Positions 1-13,891 of a DNA stretch of 64,000 nt are shown here, piece by piece. The position numbers were made by a program, and so were the translations under genes. Source of the stretch: Bacillus cereus (lineage in GTDB: Bacteria > Bacillota > Bacilli > Bacillales > Bacillaceae_G); contig NZ_CP089518.1 of assembly GCF_025917685.1 (NCBI RefSeq), positions 3,411,001 through 3,475,000 of the forward strand, written 5' to 3'. Position 1 is the first letter of the stretch, and every line of letters starts with the position of its first letter. Below the pieces are notes generated by a model. That model had not been told where the DNA came from. It did not search any database and saw nothing but the letters and a program-made list of their open reading frames with translations.

Positions 1-445
1 CTACTTCTGGCGTAACTTCTCCAAAACTCCACGTATTTAATTCGCCCGCTTCTCTTTCTACTAATTCTATATGCAAACCATGCGGATCATCAAATTCCAA
101 ATACTTTTCTCCAAAGCGAGTCATTTTTGTATACGAAATATTGAACTTCTCCAATCTCTTTTCCCAAAATCCCATAGCACCTTTAGGTACAGCGTAAGAA
201 GTTATCCCTACTTGACCATCTCCAATAACACCTTGCTGAGCACCTGCCCATGGGAAAAATGTAATAATAGTTCCTGGTGTTCCTCCGTCATTCCCAAAGT
301 AAAGATGATACGTGCCTGGGTCATCAAAATTCACTGTTTGTTTTACTAAACGTAATCCTAATACACCTGCATAAAAATCTACATTTTCTTGTGGATGACC
401 TACGATTGCTGTAATATGATGTATCCCCATTGTTTTCTTTTCCAT
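1..445 (-). CDS. VOC-family ring-cleaving dioxygenase-like protein (3' end outside window)
   Basis: Only the first 148 codons lie in the window. They encode one and a half glyoxalase-fold (VOC) modules. The start MGIHHIT supplies the usual first metal-ligand His, and an EFDDPHGLHIELV-type strand ends the first half of the fold. This matches the N-terminus of B. subtilis MhqA/MhqE/MhqO-type proteins (about 310 residues), which are thought to open quinone or catechol rings. The start ATG at 445 follows a GAAGGAG ribosome site. Three MhqR-like boxes lie upstream, so induction by quinones or related electrophiles is the natural inference. The family call is firm; the substrate is inferred. Confidence 0.85.
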   Translation of the reverse strand, partial: MEKKTMGIHHITAIVGHPQENVDFYAGVLGLRLVKQTVNFDDPGTYHLYFGNDGGTPGTIITFFPWAGAQQGVIGDGQVGITSYAVPKGAMGFWEKRLEKFNISYTKMTRFGEKYLEFDDPHGLHIELVEREAGELNTWSFGEVTPEV

Positions 446-547
446 TTCGCCCACTCCTTCTTCATTTCGTTATAAAAACTGTTTATACACTAAAATTCAT
501 TATTCATTTTGCCCATAGCACAAAGTAAAATCCATCATAATAATTTT

Positions 548-563
548 ATCTTGAATTCGAGAT
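548..563. promoter_or_regulatory. MhqR-like operator, box 1
   Basis: ATCTTGAATTCGAGAT is a near-perfect palindrome. It closely resembles the MhqR box described in B. subtilis (ATCTcgaattcgAGAT). It lies about 100 bp upstream of the dioxygenase-like gene. Confidence 0.7.
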
Positions 564-608
564 ATTAACCAAAAAAATTACCACACCAGTGTTCACGGAA
601 CTAAAGTT

Positions 609-624
609 ATCTTGAATTCGAGAT
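609..624. promoter_or_regulatory. MhqR-like operator, box 2
   Basis: The same 16-bp palindrome, ATCTTGAATTCGAGAT, is identical to box 1 and starts 61 bp further on. Confidence 0.7.
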
Positions 625-695
625 GTTTTCCAAAAAATATATATGTTATTTCAAATTATAGAACATCTTTACTATTTATATAACGTTCAAAATTT

Positions 696-711
696 ATCTT
701 TGATTCGAGAT
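696..711. promoter_or_regulatory. MhqR-like operator, box 3
   Basis: ATCTTTGATTCGAGAT is a third copy with two differences from boxes 1 and 2. The gap from 446 to 829 otherwise holds only AT-rich promoter-like DNA and the terminator of the next gene. Confidence 0.55.
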
Positions 712-791
712 TTATTATATGTTAATTGTTTTTTATTGTCAATAAGTTCCTTATTTAATTATTTCTCTTTGATTAACTTTATGATCAAAGA

Positions 792-817
792 AAAGGTCAT
801 ACAAACGTATGACCTTT
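792..817 (-). terminator. Intrinsic terminator of the GltB-like gene
   Basis: An 11-bp perfect stem (AAAGGTCATAC / GTATGACCTTT) has a 4-nt loop. It lies 12 bp past the stop of the minus-strand gene and is followed by a T-rich run on that strand. Confidence 0.8.
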
Positions 818-829
818 AACGCATATATT

Positions 830-2404
830 TTATCTTCTATTTACTATAGGGAACAATTCCGACAGTGGAACGATTCTTCCGCTTTCATCTTTAAACACAA
901 TATGCTCTCTCGTTAAATGACGCGGACTCTTCACTCCCGCTGCTGCCGCTAATGAAAACAAACTATATCTCATACTAATAACATAGTTCATTACTCGCCA
1001 TTTCTTTTCATACGGATCTAATGCTTTTTGGTAGTGTGGATTCGTAGTTGCAACCCCAGATGGACATTGTCCTGAATTACATTGAAGCGCCATAATACAA
1101 CCACTCGCCATCATAAATCCGCGTGCTGAATTTACAGCATCTGCACCAATAGCTAAAGCAATCGCCACTTTATCTGGTGTGATTAACTTCCCGGAGGCAA
1201 ACACCTTTAGTTTATCCCTGACACCAAAATGATTTGCCGTATCAATAAATGTAAGTAATGCCGGTATAAGCGGAAGCCCCATACTATCTGCCATCGATTT
1301 ATATGTTGCACCTGATCCACCTTCTGAACCGTCGATTGTAATAAAATCTGGATAGATGTTTAATTCTTTCATTGTTTCTAATAAATCTTCCAAAGGCTCC
1401 TGTTGACCAATTACAATTTTCATCCCGATTGGTTTACCGCCGTTTTCTTGCAACTTTCGAATAAAATAAAGTGTATCCGCTGCATTTTTTAAAAATGAAA
1501 ATCGATTCGGTGAATTAATCGTCTCCCCTTCTCGTACGTTCCGAACAGAAGCAATTTTCTCATTTACTTTTTGTCCCTCTAGATGGCCACCACGTATTTT
1601 AGCACCTTGCCCAAATTTCAACTCGAACGCCTTAATATTACTTTCTTTCGCTTTATCCATAAATTTCTCCATTGAAAAATTCCCGTCTTCATCACGGTAT
1701 CCGAATAACCCTGGACCAATTTGCGCAACGATATTCGCACCTGTATGTAAATGTTCTGGAATTACACCCCCTTCTCCAGTATTAATCCATGATCCACCTG
1801 CCATTTTCGCACCAAAACCGCTCGCTAAAATATAATTTTCTCCAATCGCACCGTAAGATGTCGCTGATGCTCCAAACATTCCATGTAGCTTCCACGGATA
1901 TTTTCGGTTTTCACCGACTATAATTGCATCGTCTTCTTCATACAGCCAAAGATTTGTTGTATCCGCTGTCAATTTTTCTCTTCTTGAAAATAAACCTTCT
2001 TTATGAATCACATACTTTTTACCTTCTCGCTCTTGCAATAGATTCACACTTAATTCCTCAGTTAATATCGGAAACAATGTATTAGCAATATAATAGCCAG
2101 AAACTTCAAAATCTCGTTTCGATCCAAAACCAAGTATTTCAGAGCGATATTTCGCTAAAAACATAACACTTTGAAAATCATAACGTGAAAAAGGCTTTCC
2201 ATCCGTATCGTGATCAAACCAATATTGCCGAAATTCAGGCCCTATCTTTTCAAGTAAATAGCGCATTCTCCCTAAGTATGGATGCAGTTTTAATATAGAA
2301 TGATGCGTCCGTTTTTTTACAAAAAATGTAATGATAAAAAAGATGATTAAAAGTAACATCAAAAAGAGCAATATACTAATAATAACGAGTAGCGTTTCAC
2401 TCAT
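830..2404 (-). CDS. yerD: FMN-binding glutamate synthase-like protein (YerD family)
   Basis: The 524-residue protein has a hydrophobic N-terminal anchor (about residues 3-30) followed by the FMN-binding domain of the glutamate synthase large subunit. Recognisable blocks are IGPGLFGYRD, KFGQGAKIRGG and IDGSEGGSGATY. A C-x5-C-x4-C motif near residue 440 matches the [3Fe-4S] ligands of GltB. The amidotransferase and GXGXG domains of true GltB are absent, so it is unlikely to make glutamate from glutamine alone. B. subtilis YerD has the same length and layout. A strong terminator follows. The physiological reaction is unknown. Confidence 0.88.
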   Translation of the reverse strand: MSETLLVIISILLFLMLLLIIFFIITFFVKKRTHHSILKLHPYLGRMRYLLEKIGPEFRQYWFDHDTDGKPFSRYDFQSVMFLAKYRSEILGFGSKRDFEVSGYYIANTLFPILTEELSVNLLQEREGKKYVIHKEGLFSRREKLTADTTNLWLYEEDDAIIVGENRKYPWKLHGMFGASATSYGAIGENYILASGFGAKMAGGSWINTGEGGVIPEHLHTGANIVAQIGPGLFGYRDEDGNFSMEKFMDKAKESNIKAFELKFGQGAKIRGGHLEGQKVNEKIASVRNVREGETINSPNRFSFLKNAADTLYFIRKLQENGGKPIGMKIVIGQQEPLEDLLETMKELNIYPDFITIDGSEGGSGATYKSMADSMGLPLIPALLTFIDTANHFGVRDKLKVFASGKLITPDKVAIALAIGADAVNSARGFMMASGCIMALQCNSGQCPSGVATTNPHYQKALDPYEKKWRVMNYVISMRYSLFSLAAAAGVKSPRHLTREHIVFKDESGRIVPLSELFPIVNRR

Positions 2405-2471
2405 TCCGCTTCCTCCTATGAAATTCTATAATAAAAGGAGAACACTCGATGTGTTCTCCTTTTATCTTTAT

Positions 2472-3599
2472 TCACACTAATGTTACAAGATGCTCTTTCG
2501 CGTCATATTCAACTAAACTTTCAGCACGTTTAATGCGATGAACAAAGTCTGGATTAGCAATTAACGGTCTTCCGAATGCTGCTACATCAATTGTTCCTTC
2601 TTGTAGTGCTTCTTCTGCCTCTTTCGGATTCAAATTACCTACTCCAACTATAGTACCATCCCAATATTTTCTTACTAGTTGATGAAAATTCTTTCCGTCA
2701 GCAATCACTTGCGTATAATTCATCGTTGAAGGATGGATCATCGTTAACCCCGCTTCTTTAAACATATTTACGAACGTTTCAAGCGCAAGTTCAGGATTTT
2801 CCCACATATAAGTAGGGTTATCACCTTTAAAGGCAGAGAAGCGAAGAAGTGTTTTATCAGCTCCAACTGCTTCAATTACAGCCTGAACAACTTCTTTCAT
2901 AAACGTTAATCTTTGCTTTAAATCACCGCCGTATTTATCAGTTCGCTTATTCGCAAGTTCATAAGTAAATTGATCAATTAAATATCCGTGTGCACCGTGA
3001 ATTTCTACACCATCAAATCCAGCTTCTATCGCATTCTTCGCAGCTTGTGCATATTGACCAATTACTTTCTTTATTTCTTCTATTGTCATTTCTTCTGGTG
3101 TATCAAACGGTTTACGAAAACGTGGAACATTCCCTTCTGCAGCAATGGCTGACGGTGCTTGCGGCAATTGACCACCAATTATTTCATGGTGACTCATGCG
3201 TCCAACATGCCATATTTGAGCAATAATCGTTCCACCTTCTTTATGTACTGCCTCCGTAACCGGTTTCCAAGAGTTGATCTGTTCTTGTGTATAAATCCCT
3301 GGTACTCCTGGGTTTCCTTTTGCTCTCGGACTAATAACAATTCCTTCTGTAATAATTAATCCAATCCCATCCTCGGCACGTTTTCGGTAATACTCTACTA
3401 CGTCAGTGCCAACTACTCCGGTTTCATTGTCTGCAAAACATCTCGTCATCGGTGCCATTGCAATACGATTACGAAGAGACCAAGATCCAATTTGAATCGA
3501 ATCAAACAACTTCGTCTTTTCAATATTTTCAAAAGATCCCCAAGCATTTATATTTGTTCCTTCATAAATACTTGCCGCTTTATTATTTGAACTTGTCAT
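2472..3599 (-). CDS. NADH:flavin oxidoreductase, Old Yellow Enzyme family
   Basis: This 375-residue TIM-barrel flavoenzyme reduces activated C=C bonds of enals, enones or nitro compounds using NAD(P)H and FMN. The sequence shows IAMAPMTRCFA near residue 50, the GVEIHGAHGYLIDQF segment with the substrate-binding His pair near residue 200, and NKRTDKYGG directly after it. Length is typical of the family. Start ATG follows AGGGGGAAGA. It lies 67 bp upstream of the yerD-like gene in the same direction and may be co-transcribed. Its position near MhqR-like boxes fits a role in electrophile detoxification, but that is inference. Confidence 0.92.
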   Translation of the reverse strand: MTSSNNKAASIYEGTNINAWGSFENIEKTKLFDSIQIGSWSLRNRIAMAPMTRCFADNETGVVGTDVVEYYRKRAEDGIGLIITEGIVISPRAKGNPGVPGIYTQEQINSWKPVTEAVHKEGGTIIAQIWHVGRMSHHEIIGGQLPQAPSAIAAEGNVPRFRKPFDTPEEMTIEEIKKVIGQYAQAAKNAIEAGFDGVEIHGAHGYLIDQFTYELANKRTDKYGGDLKQRLTFMKEVVQAVIEAVGADKTLLRFSAFKGDNPTYMWENPELALETFVNMFKEAGLTMIHPSTMNYTQVIADGKNFHQLVRKYWDGTIVGVGNLNPKEAEEALQEGTIDVAAFGRPLIANPDFVHRIKRAESLVEYDAKEHLVTLV

Positions 3600-3726
3600 T
3601 TTTCTTCCCCCTAAAAAAATCTTACTATAATCGCATCATACTTACTTTTAGATAGTAACGTCAATTTATACGCTTTTACCATAAAACATTCGAATATCAA
3701 AAAAATAGAATGATATAAATAAAATT

Positions 3727-3758
3727 AAAAAAGGTTTCCTAAGCAGGAAACCTTTTTT
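3727..3758. terminator. Bidirectional hairpin terminator
   Basis: A 14-bp perfect stem AAAAAAGGTTTCCT / AGGAAACCTTTTTT surrounds a 4-nt loop. It has T runs on both strands and stands about 130 bp upstream of the OYE gene, so it probably insulates it. Confidence 0.75.
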
Positions 3759-4202
3759 AGTTGACCATATATGGCTAACAATTCGTTTATCTCTTTTATA
3801 TAAAGAATATAAACTATTATTATCTCTTCACATATAAAAAATTACTTAACAATAGAAGTGAGAGTGGTTCAGTATTCTTCTAAAAATAATAACTTATATA
3901 TACCTAAAACAATGAAAGCCCTACCTCTCTTTCATCCTTACGGCTCCTCGTCCGTGCCAGTGTGAATCAGGATTGCAAAAATCAAGTAACTATTTTATCG
4001 AAGTATTTAATGAAACTTCGAACATTCGTAAAAGAATTTAAAAAATAAAAATGGATTTGATTGTAGTAGTAACAAAAGAGGTTAATGCTCTAAAAGTGGT
4101 TTGAAAGAGTTGAATGTCTTTGAAATGATTGATTCTCTATAATTATATTCCCAAAAAATTCAAGATCTTTTTTGGGATGTAATACATTATTTGTAATAAA
4201 TC
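3759..4202. other. Gene-poor intergenic stretch
   Basis: No convincing coding sequence is seen on either strand. The stretch holds a short GC-richer block (about 3908-3970) discussed in the findings, and a weak hairpin at 4150-4176 (CCCAAAAAA / TTTTTTGGG) that may end the CarD-like gene. No tRNA or riboswitch consensus is recognised. Confidence 0.5.
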
Positions 4203-4664
4203 TTAACAAAAGCTTTTTATTTGATTTTCTGTGATACCTTCAATTAATCCCAGTTCACTAATCAAAAATTCATGTGCGTTATCTAACATTTTCTTTTCGC
4301 TTGCATTAAGTGCTTTTTCTTTCTGCATACGCAATAAATCACGTACAACTTCAGCACCTTCTTGTATTTTACCCGTTTTTATTTTATCAGTGTTCAATTT
4401 ATACCTTTGTTTCCACGTAAGTAATCTATCTGATTCCCCATGTTGAAAAACATCTATTAAGTGTGTTAATGCCTTTAAATCTGTAACTGGTCGTATATTT
4501 GAATTCAATATTTTCCCCATAGGAATCATTACTTCCATATTACTAGCCGACATTTTTATAACATAATACTGTTGTTTTTCCCCTGAAATTTCCTTTTCTT
4601 CTATGGCTTTAATTATACCTGCTCCGTGCATTGGATAAACAATGTTATCGCCAATTTGAAACAA
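4203..4664 (-). CDS. ydeB: CarD/CdnL-family transcriptional regulator
   Basis: The 153-residue protein starts MFQIGDNIVYPMHGAGIIKAIEEKE, the Tudor-like RNA-polymerase-interacting domain of CarD/CdnL/TRCF. A helical C-terminal domain, which in CdnL contacts promoter DNA, follows from about residue 70. I chose the TTG at 4664 because GGAGGTG lies 6-7 bp before it and the length then equals B. subtilis YdeB. The in-frame ATGs further upstream lack a ribosome site. It probably stabilises open complexes at selected promoters. Monocistronic, with long gaps on either side. Confidence 0.9.
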   Translation of the reverse strand: MFQIGDNIVYPMHGAGIIKAIEEKEISGEKQQYYVIKMSASNMEVMIPMGKILNSNIRPVTDLKALTHLIDVFQHGESDRLLTWKQRYKLNTDKIKTGKIQEGAEVVRDLLRMQKEKALNASEKKMLDNAHEFLISELGLIEGITENQIKSFC

Positions 4665-4860
4665 ATAATCCACCTCCATATATGGTAACCTTCTCAAGCA
4701 TAACACACATTTATTTTTTTAGCAAAATTTTTATAATATCACAAAAATATTTTCCATGTCAATTTATTTACACATAAAAATTCAATTTGTACAGAAACAC
4801 TAAAGAACCCGCATTTTTGTTACCTTTTCCTCCAATTTTATATACCTTGTAAAACAAAAA

Positions 4861-4890
4861 ATACATCGCTACATATAAGTAGCGATGTAT
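4861..4890. terminator. hut operon terminator
   Basis: A 12-bp perfect stem ATACATCGCTAC / GTAGCGATGTAT has a 6-nt loop and T-rich flanks on both strands. It lies 67 bp past the hutG stop. Confidence 0.8.
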
Positions 4891-4956
4891 TTTTATATAA
4901 TGTGCAACATGAAAGACACAAACGGTTACTTCAAAACTTCACACACAATTCTTCGC

Positions 4957-10390
<5,434 letters not shown>

Positions 10391-10413
10391 TCTTTTTCCT
10401 CCTTATAAAGGCA

Positions 10414-10486
10414 AAAGGGGACCTTATCTTTTTAAGACAGACTTCTGTCCTAAAAAAGTAAGGCCCCCTTCTAACTAATAGACTAT
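10414..10486 (-). terminator. HutP-controlled terminator with NAG repeats
   Basis: Between hutP and hutH a long stem pairs GGGG-CCTTA-CTTTTT-GACAG with its complement (10414-10470). Just upstream on the transcript (10469-10486) is a run of NAG triplets: UAG, UUAG, UUAG, AAG. In B. subtilis, HutP bound to histidine and Mg2+ grips such NAG clusters and stops the terminator forming. The spacing and position fit that mechanism closely. Confidence 0.88.
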
Positions 10487-10493
10487 GGGCAAA

Positions 10494-10934
10494 TCATATG
10501 TGATTAATTCCTAAACCAATCGCCTCATGCTCAGATCCTTTTACAGGTGCACCAATCGTTCCATATAATGCAACAGCAACCCATTCGCCTTCTTTTTTTC
10601 CGTCGTATGGTCTACCGCGCACAATCGCAAAGCGAAGTCCTACTGTACGAAGAACGTCTGCTAACTGAATTTGACCTCTCGTCACTCCGTACAAAGCTTC
10701 CATTATTGCATGATAAAGTGCATGTGTTTCTCTGTAAACGTCTGTTTCAATAACTTGGGTGCTTTTCGCCGCTGTTTCCATTGCTGCTACAACCTTTTGC
10801 GAATTCATAGAACCCACTTTCCCCGTACAATACTTCCAACCTTTTGGAATAGATAATACAGGGCTTTCATTCTCATCCGCAAGTGCCAACAGCATGGCCA
10901 TACGACCAATTCGATGTGTTCCTTGAAGAAGCAT
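10494..10934 (-). CDS. hutP: Hut operon antiterminator HutP
   Basis: This 146-residue RNA-binding regulator binds histidine and Mg2+ as a hexamer and lets transcription pass the downstream terminator. The sequence runs from [14 protein letters not shown] to [23 protein letters not shown]. The conserved [11 protein letters not shown] end carries metal-binding His residues. It is the first gene of the operon, preceded by a sigma-A promoter 50 bp upstream. Length equals that of the B. subtilis protein. Confidence 0.97.
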   Translation of the reverse strand: MLLQGTHRIGRMAMLLALADENESPVLSIPKGWKYCTGKVGSMNSQKVVAAMETAAKSTQVIETDVYRETHALYHAIMEALYGVTRGQIQLADVLRTVGLRFAIVRGRPYDGKKEGEWVAVALYGTIGAPVKGSEHEAIGLGINHI

Positions 10935-10980
10935 GTGACTCTCTCATTTCTTTTGAATTATTTGAATATTACTTAATTTA

Positions 10981-11009
10981 AGAATATATGAAAATGGTTA
11001 AATCGTCAA
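10981..11009 (-). promoter_or_regulatory. hutP promoter (sigma-A type)
   Basis: TTGACG and TATTCT are separated by 17 bp, about 45 bp upstream of hutP. The 11-bp inverted repeat TTTGAATATTA / TAATATTCAAA (10961-10971 and 11020-11030) brackets it and may be an operator. Confidence 0.65.
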
Positions 11010-11129
11010 TAGTTTAAAATAATATTCAAACAATTTTTTCATCTTCTCAATTTGTGTACACAAATTATTTACATAAATTTTTCAAGCGTGCTATAGTCTC
11101 ACTAACAGATGCAAAGGAGCGAAATTTCA

Positions 11130-12077
11130 GTGGCGAAGCGAAAAGATATTCATTTTCGAATTGAAGAAAAATTACTTGAAAGATTTGAAGCAGCACTCCA
11201 TTACGAAGGTTTAAATAAAACAGACGTATTAACACATGCAATCCAGCAATTTTGCATAAAGGTGGAATGTGAAAAAATGAATGATGTAAAACGCCAATAC
11301 AGCGTAAGCAACCATTTACAAACACGTATCAATACGCATAAACATTTTGAAGAGAAACGAGTGAATGTAGATGAAGTCGTCATGGAACATTTACAACTCC
11401 AAGGAGAAGAAAAAATATTAGAGGTCGGATGCGCTAACGGAAAATTCCTTTCCCTTTTACAAACAAACGGTCATAAAGGACATCTAACCGGCTTTGATCA
11501 ATCGGAAACTATGCTTTCTGAAGCTGCAATAAAGAATAAAATAATTGAATGGAAACTGGGAGATGCTAGTAAACTTCCTTTCGACGCTAATTGTTATGAC
11601 TGGGTAATCGCAAGGCATATGCTATACCACATGAAAGATGTCGAAAAAACAATTCAAGGATTCCATAAAGTAATTCGTCCCGGCGGCGCGCTTTTAGCTA
11701 CAACAAATTCTAAAGTTTCAATGCCTCGTATAGTTGAAATGTGTAACAGCATGCTAGACGCATTTGACTTACCAAAAACATCACCAGCAGTAGCTCCATT
11801 TTGTTTAGAAAATGGTAAAGAGATAATAAAATCTGTTTTTTCAACTGTTGAAGAAACAATTATTCATAATGCACTCATTTTCCATCATGCCTCTCCAATT
11901 ATAAACTATATTTCTAGCATGTTTCCATCGCTGAATATACCTGATAATATGTATCTTCATGCTGAAATGAAGGAGTGGCTGAAAAAAGAAATAGAAAAGG
12001 AATTATCACTTCACAACGGTATATGGCGCGATCCGAAAACGATAGCGATTTATCGATGTAAAAAGGAAAAAAGCTAG
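11130..12077 (+). CDS. SAM-dependent methyltransferase with N-terminal RHH-like domain
   Basis: The 315-residue protein has two parts. Residues 1-50 look like a ribbon-helix-helix (CopG-type) DNA-binding unit: strand KDIHFRI, helix KLLERFEAALHYEG, then LNKTDVLTHAIQQF. From about residue 75 comes a class I methyltransferase, with SAM motif I ILEVGCANG at 97-104 and the later GDASKLPF and IRPGGALLATTNS segments. The GTG at 11130 follows AAAGGAG by 10 bp; an in-frame ATG at 11109 lacks a site. A second possible start at 11277, behind GGTGG, would give the methyltransferase alone. Divergent from hutP. Substrate unknown. Confidence 0.8.
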   Translation: MAKRKDIHFRIEEKLLERFEAALHYEGLNKTDVLTHAIQQFCIKVECEKMNDVKRQYSVSNHLQTRINTHKHFEEKRVNVDEVVMEHLQLQGEEKILEVGCANGKFLSLLQTNGHKGHLTGFDQSETMLSEAAIKNKIIEWKLGDASKLPFDANCYDWVIARHMLYHMKDVEKTIQGFHKVIRPGGALLATTNSKVSMPRIVEMCNSMLDAFDLPKTSPAVAPFCLENGKEIIKSVFSTVEETIIHNALIFHHASPIINYISSMFPSLNIPDNMYLHAEMKEWLKKEIEKELSLHNGIWRDPKTIAIYRCKKEKS

Positions 12078-12092
12078 CAAATGCTAGCTTTT
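12069..12092. terminator. Convergent bidirectional terminator
   Basis: AAAAGCTAGCA / TGCTAGCTTTT is an 11-bp stem with a 2-nt loop, placed exactly between the methyltransferase and DJ-1 genes. It overlaps the last codons of both. Confidence 0.8.
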
Positions 12093-12663
12093 ACACGTTT
12101 TTCGGTAATAGCTTCTCCATCATCATATTGCCCTTACCACCATAAAAATTTGTATTATGTTCGTTCGCTACTCCAAAATAAGAAGCAACTGCTATTCCGA
12201 ATGGTACAAAAGCATGTCCTTGTGCTGTAATAATATTTGAGTGTCGCACAACTTCTTCATACACAAAATTTTCTACTGGAAAACAATCTATTTTTTTATA
12301 ATCGATAGTCACTGTATACGAGATTTCTTTGAATAAGCCTGCTTTTGCTAGCGCATACGGTCCAGCACAAATAGCAGCTACTAATTTTTCTTGTTCGTGA
12401 AATTGACGGATGACTGAAAAGAGCACTTCCGCATCCTTCATATGTATTGCATCTCCGCCCGGAATAATAATCCCCTCATATTCTTCTACACGCACTTCAC
12501 TTAATTCTATATGCGGTTGTACTTGCAAGCCTGTTTCACTTATAATCAATTCTTTTGTTAAACCCGCAGTAATGATTTCATATTTCTTTTTCAGCAATGC
12601 TGTTGCTACTGTAATTTCAAACTCCGCAAATGTTGGATATACGAATAATAATATTTTTTTCAT
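12091..12663 (-). CDS. DJ-1/PfpI family protein
   Basis: A 190-residue flavodoxin-like protein of the DJ-1/PfpI superfamily. The nucleophile-elbow Cys sits in AAICAGPYALAKAG near residue 99, and GIIIPGGDAIHMKD precedes it. Family members act as deglycases, glyoxalases, chaperones or amidases, so no single activity can be given. Its start overlaps the stop of the upstream P-loop kinase gene by 4 bp, so the two form an operon. Confidence 0.85.
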   Translation of the reverse strand: MKKILLFVYPTFAEFEITVATALLKKKYEIITAGLTKELIISETGLQVQPHIELSEVRVEEYEGIIIPGGDAIHMKDAEVLFSVIRQFHEQEKLVAAICAGPYALAKAGLFKEISYTVTIDYKKIDCFPVENFVYEEVVRHSNIITAQGHAFVPFGIAVASYFGVANEHNTNFYGGKGNMMMEKLLPKNV

Positions 12664-13247
12664 AGTCCTTTCTCCTTTAACCAGCCCATAAAATATGCTT
12701 CTAATTCATCCACTGTTAATGTATTCGTGTCCACACAAGTTACAGGAAATTGTTTATACCATTCTTTTTCAGTTTCTACTAATTTAAATTGTTCCTCAAA
12801 AGTACTTCGATTTCTTGTCATATCATTATTTTTTCTATCATATACATTCTCTTTCGAAACGTCTAAATAAAAAATTGCATCCGAACGGCATTCTCTTAAT
12901 TTATACAATTCATCTTTTAATTCTGTTTCTATATCCCACTCTTTCCCTATCACTTTCGGATAAAAGAGTGTATAAAATTCAATATCTTCTGGCCCACGAT
13001 CAAAAATCACGACTGAACTTTTCACATTTTGAAACTCTTTTATTTTTGCTTCAATAAACATTTTTTGATTTGTAATAAATCCCTCTTTTGTACACATATC
13101 CAAATTTAATTTTTTTCGCTTTTCTACAATTTGATAAGGATTTTCATATATAACTGAAAGCCCACATCGCTCTAAGCTTTTGGCCAATGTTGTTTTTCCA
13201 CTTGCCATCGGTCCTTGAAGTGAAATTACGTATACCATCCCTCTCAT
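12660..13247 (-). CDS. P-loop nucleoside/nucleotide kinase-like protein
   Basis: The 195-residue protein starts with a Walker A motif, GPMASGKTT, at residues 12-20. It has an IFDRGPEDIEFY segment near residue 84, resembling the DRS/DRG motif of deoxynucleoside kinases, and an Arg-rich lid (TRNRSTFEEQ) near 147. This is the layout of AAA_33 or dNK-like small-molecule kinases. The substrate cannot be told. The true start is uncertain: ATGs at 13247 and 13238 both have only weak ribosome sites. Overlaps the DJ-1 gene downstream. Confidence 0.7.
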   Translation of the reverse strand: MRGMVYVISLQGPMASGKTTLAKSLERCGLSVIYENPYQIVEKRKKLNLDMCTKEGFITNQKMFIEAKIKEFQNVKSSVVIFDRGPEDIEFYTLFYPKVIGKEWDIETELKDELYKLRECRSDAIFYLDVSKENVYDRKNNDMTRNRSTFEEQFKLVETEKEWYKQFPVTCVDTNTLTVDELEAYFMGWLKEKGL

Positions 13248-13370
13248 TCCCTTTTCTTATAATACATTGATAATATACAGAATTTTGAAAACTATCAACA
13301 TAATATATATCACCTTGTTTCTTATTCTTATGTAACTTATAATAAAAAATAGAGATTATGACGGACGCAA

Positions 13371-13404
13371 AATAATGTAAGCTTGGAAATCCAAGCTTAC
13401 ATTA
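13371..13404. terminator. Hairpin terminator
   Basis: AATAATGTAAGCTTGG pairs perfectly with CCAAGCTTACATTATT and is followed by TTTTTT on the plus strand. It stands in the gap upstream of the 98-residue protein gene. Confidence 0.65.
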
Positions 13405-13491
13405 TTTTTTGCTTTCCCTTTTCTTATAAAAAGAGTATACTAAATTAGAACGTATGTTCTTAATAATTACATACAGTAAGGAGATAGAACA

Positions 13492-13788
13492 ATGGTATAC
13501 GACACAAAAGCAATTTCTTGGAATGCATCTTTAAAACAACTTCAACGCCGCTATACAAACAAACAAGTTGACCGAAAAGAATTTGAAGATATTGAACTAA
13601 TGGAATTCTTCCGCGATAACGACTACATTTCTTTACCTACACATATAAGCGGCCTATCAACAGCGCGTTTTACTTCTTACTCTATTTTCACAACTGAAGA
13701 TAAAGATCGTAAAGTTGGCACACTTATTATTGAGTACGTTGAAGACGATACTAATAATTTATGTGTTGAACAACTATACTTCGTTTAA
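13492..13788 (+). CDS. Conserved hypothetical protein, 98 residues
   Basis: I do not recognise a family. It is a soluble, charged 98-residue protein rich in Asp/Glu, with no signal peptide or membrane segment and no obvious catalytic motif. Reality is supported by AAGGAG 8 bp before the ATG, bracketing hairpins on both sides, and normal codon use. It sits alone between terminators. Confidence 0.75.
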   Translation: MVYDTKAISWNASLKQLQRRYTNKQVDRKEFEDIELMEFFRDNDYISLPTHISGLSTARFTSYSIFTTEDKDRKVGTLIIEYVEDDTNNLCVEQLYFV

Positions 13789-13793
13789 ACTAT

Positions 13794-13820
13794 AACGCTT
13801 GGTCAAATTGACCAAGCGTT
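13794..13820 (+). terminator. Intrinsic terminator
   Basis: A 13-bp perfect stem AACGCTTGGTCAA / TTGACCAAGCGTT lies directly after the 98-residue protein gene. Confidence 0.8.
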
Positions 13821-13891
13821 CTTGCTTTCTATGAATCTCACTGTTTATAATATGAATAAAAGAAAGCCGCAATCATTAAGGGGGGATATAC

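Noticed and set aside
3908..3970. Possible riboswitch or T-box
   Set aside because: No match to the consensus cores of SAM, TPP, lysine, purine, c-di-GMP or T-box elements, and no downstream gene on the right strand.
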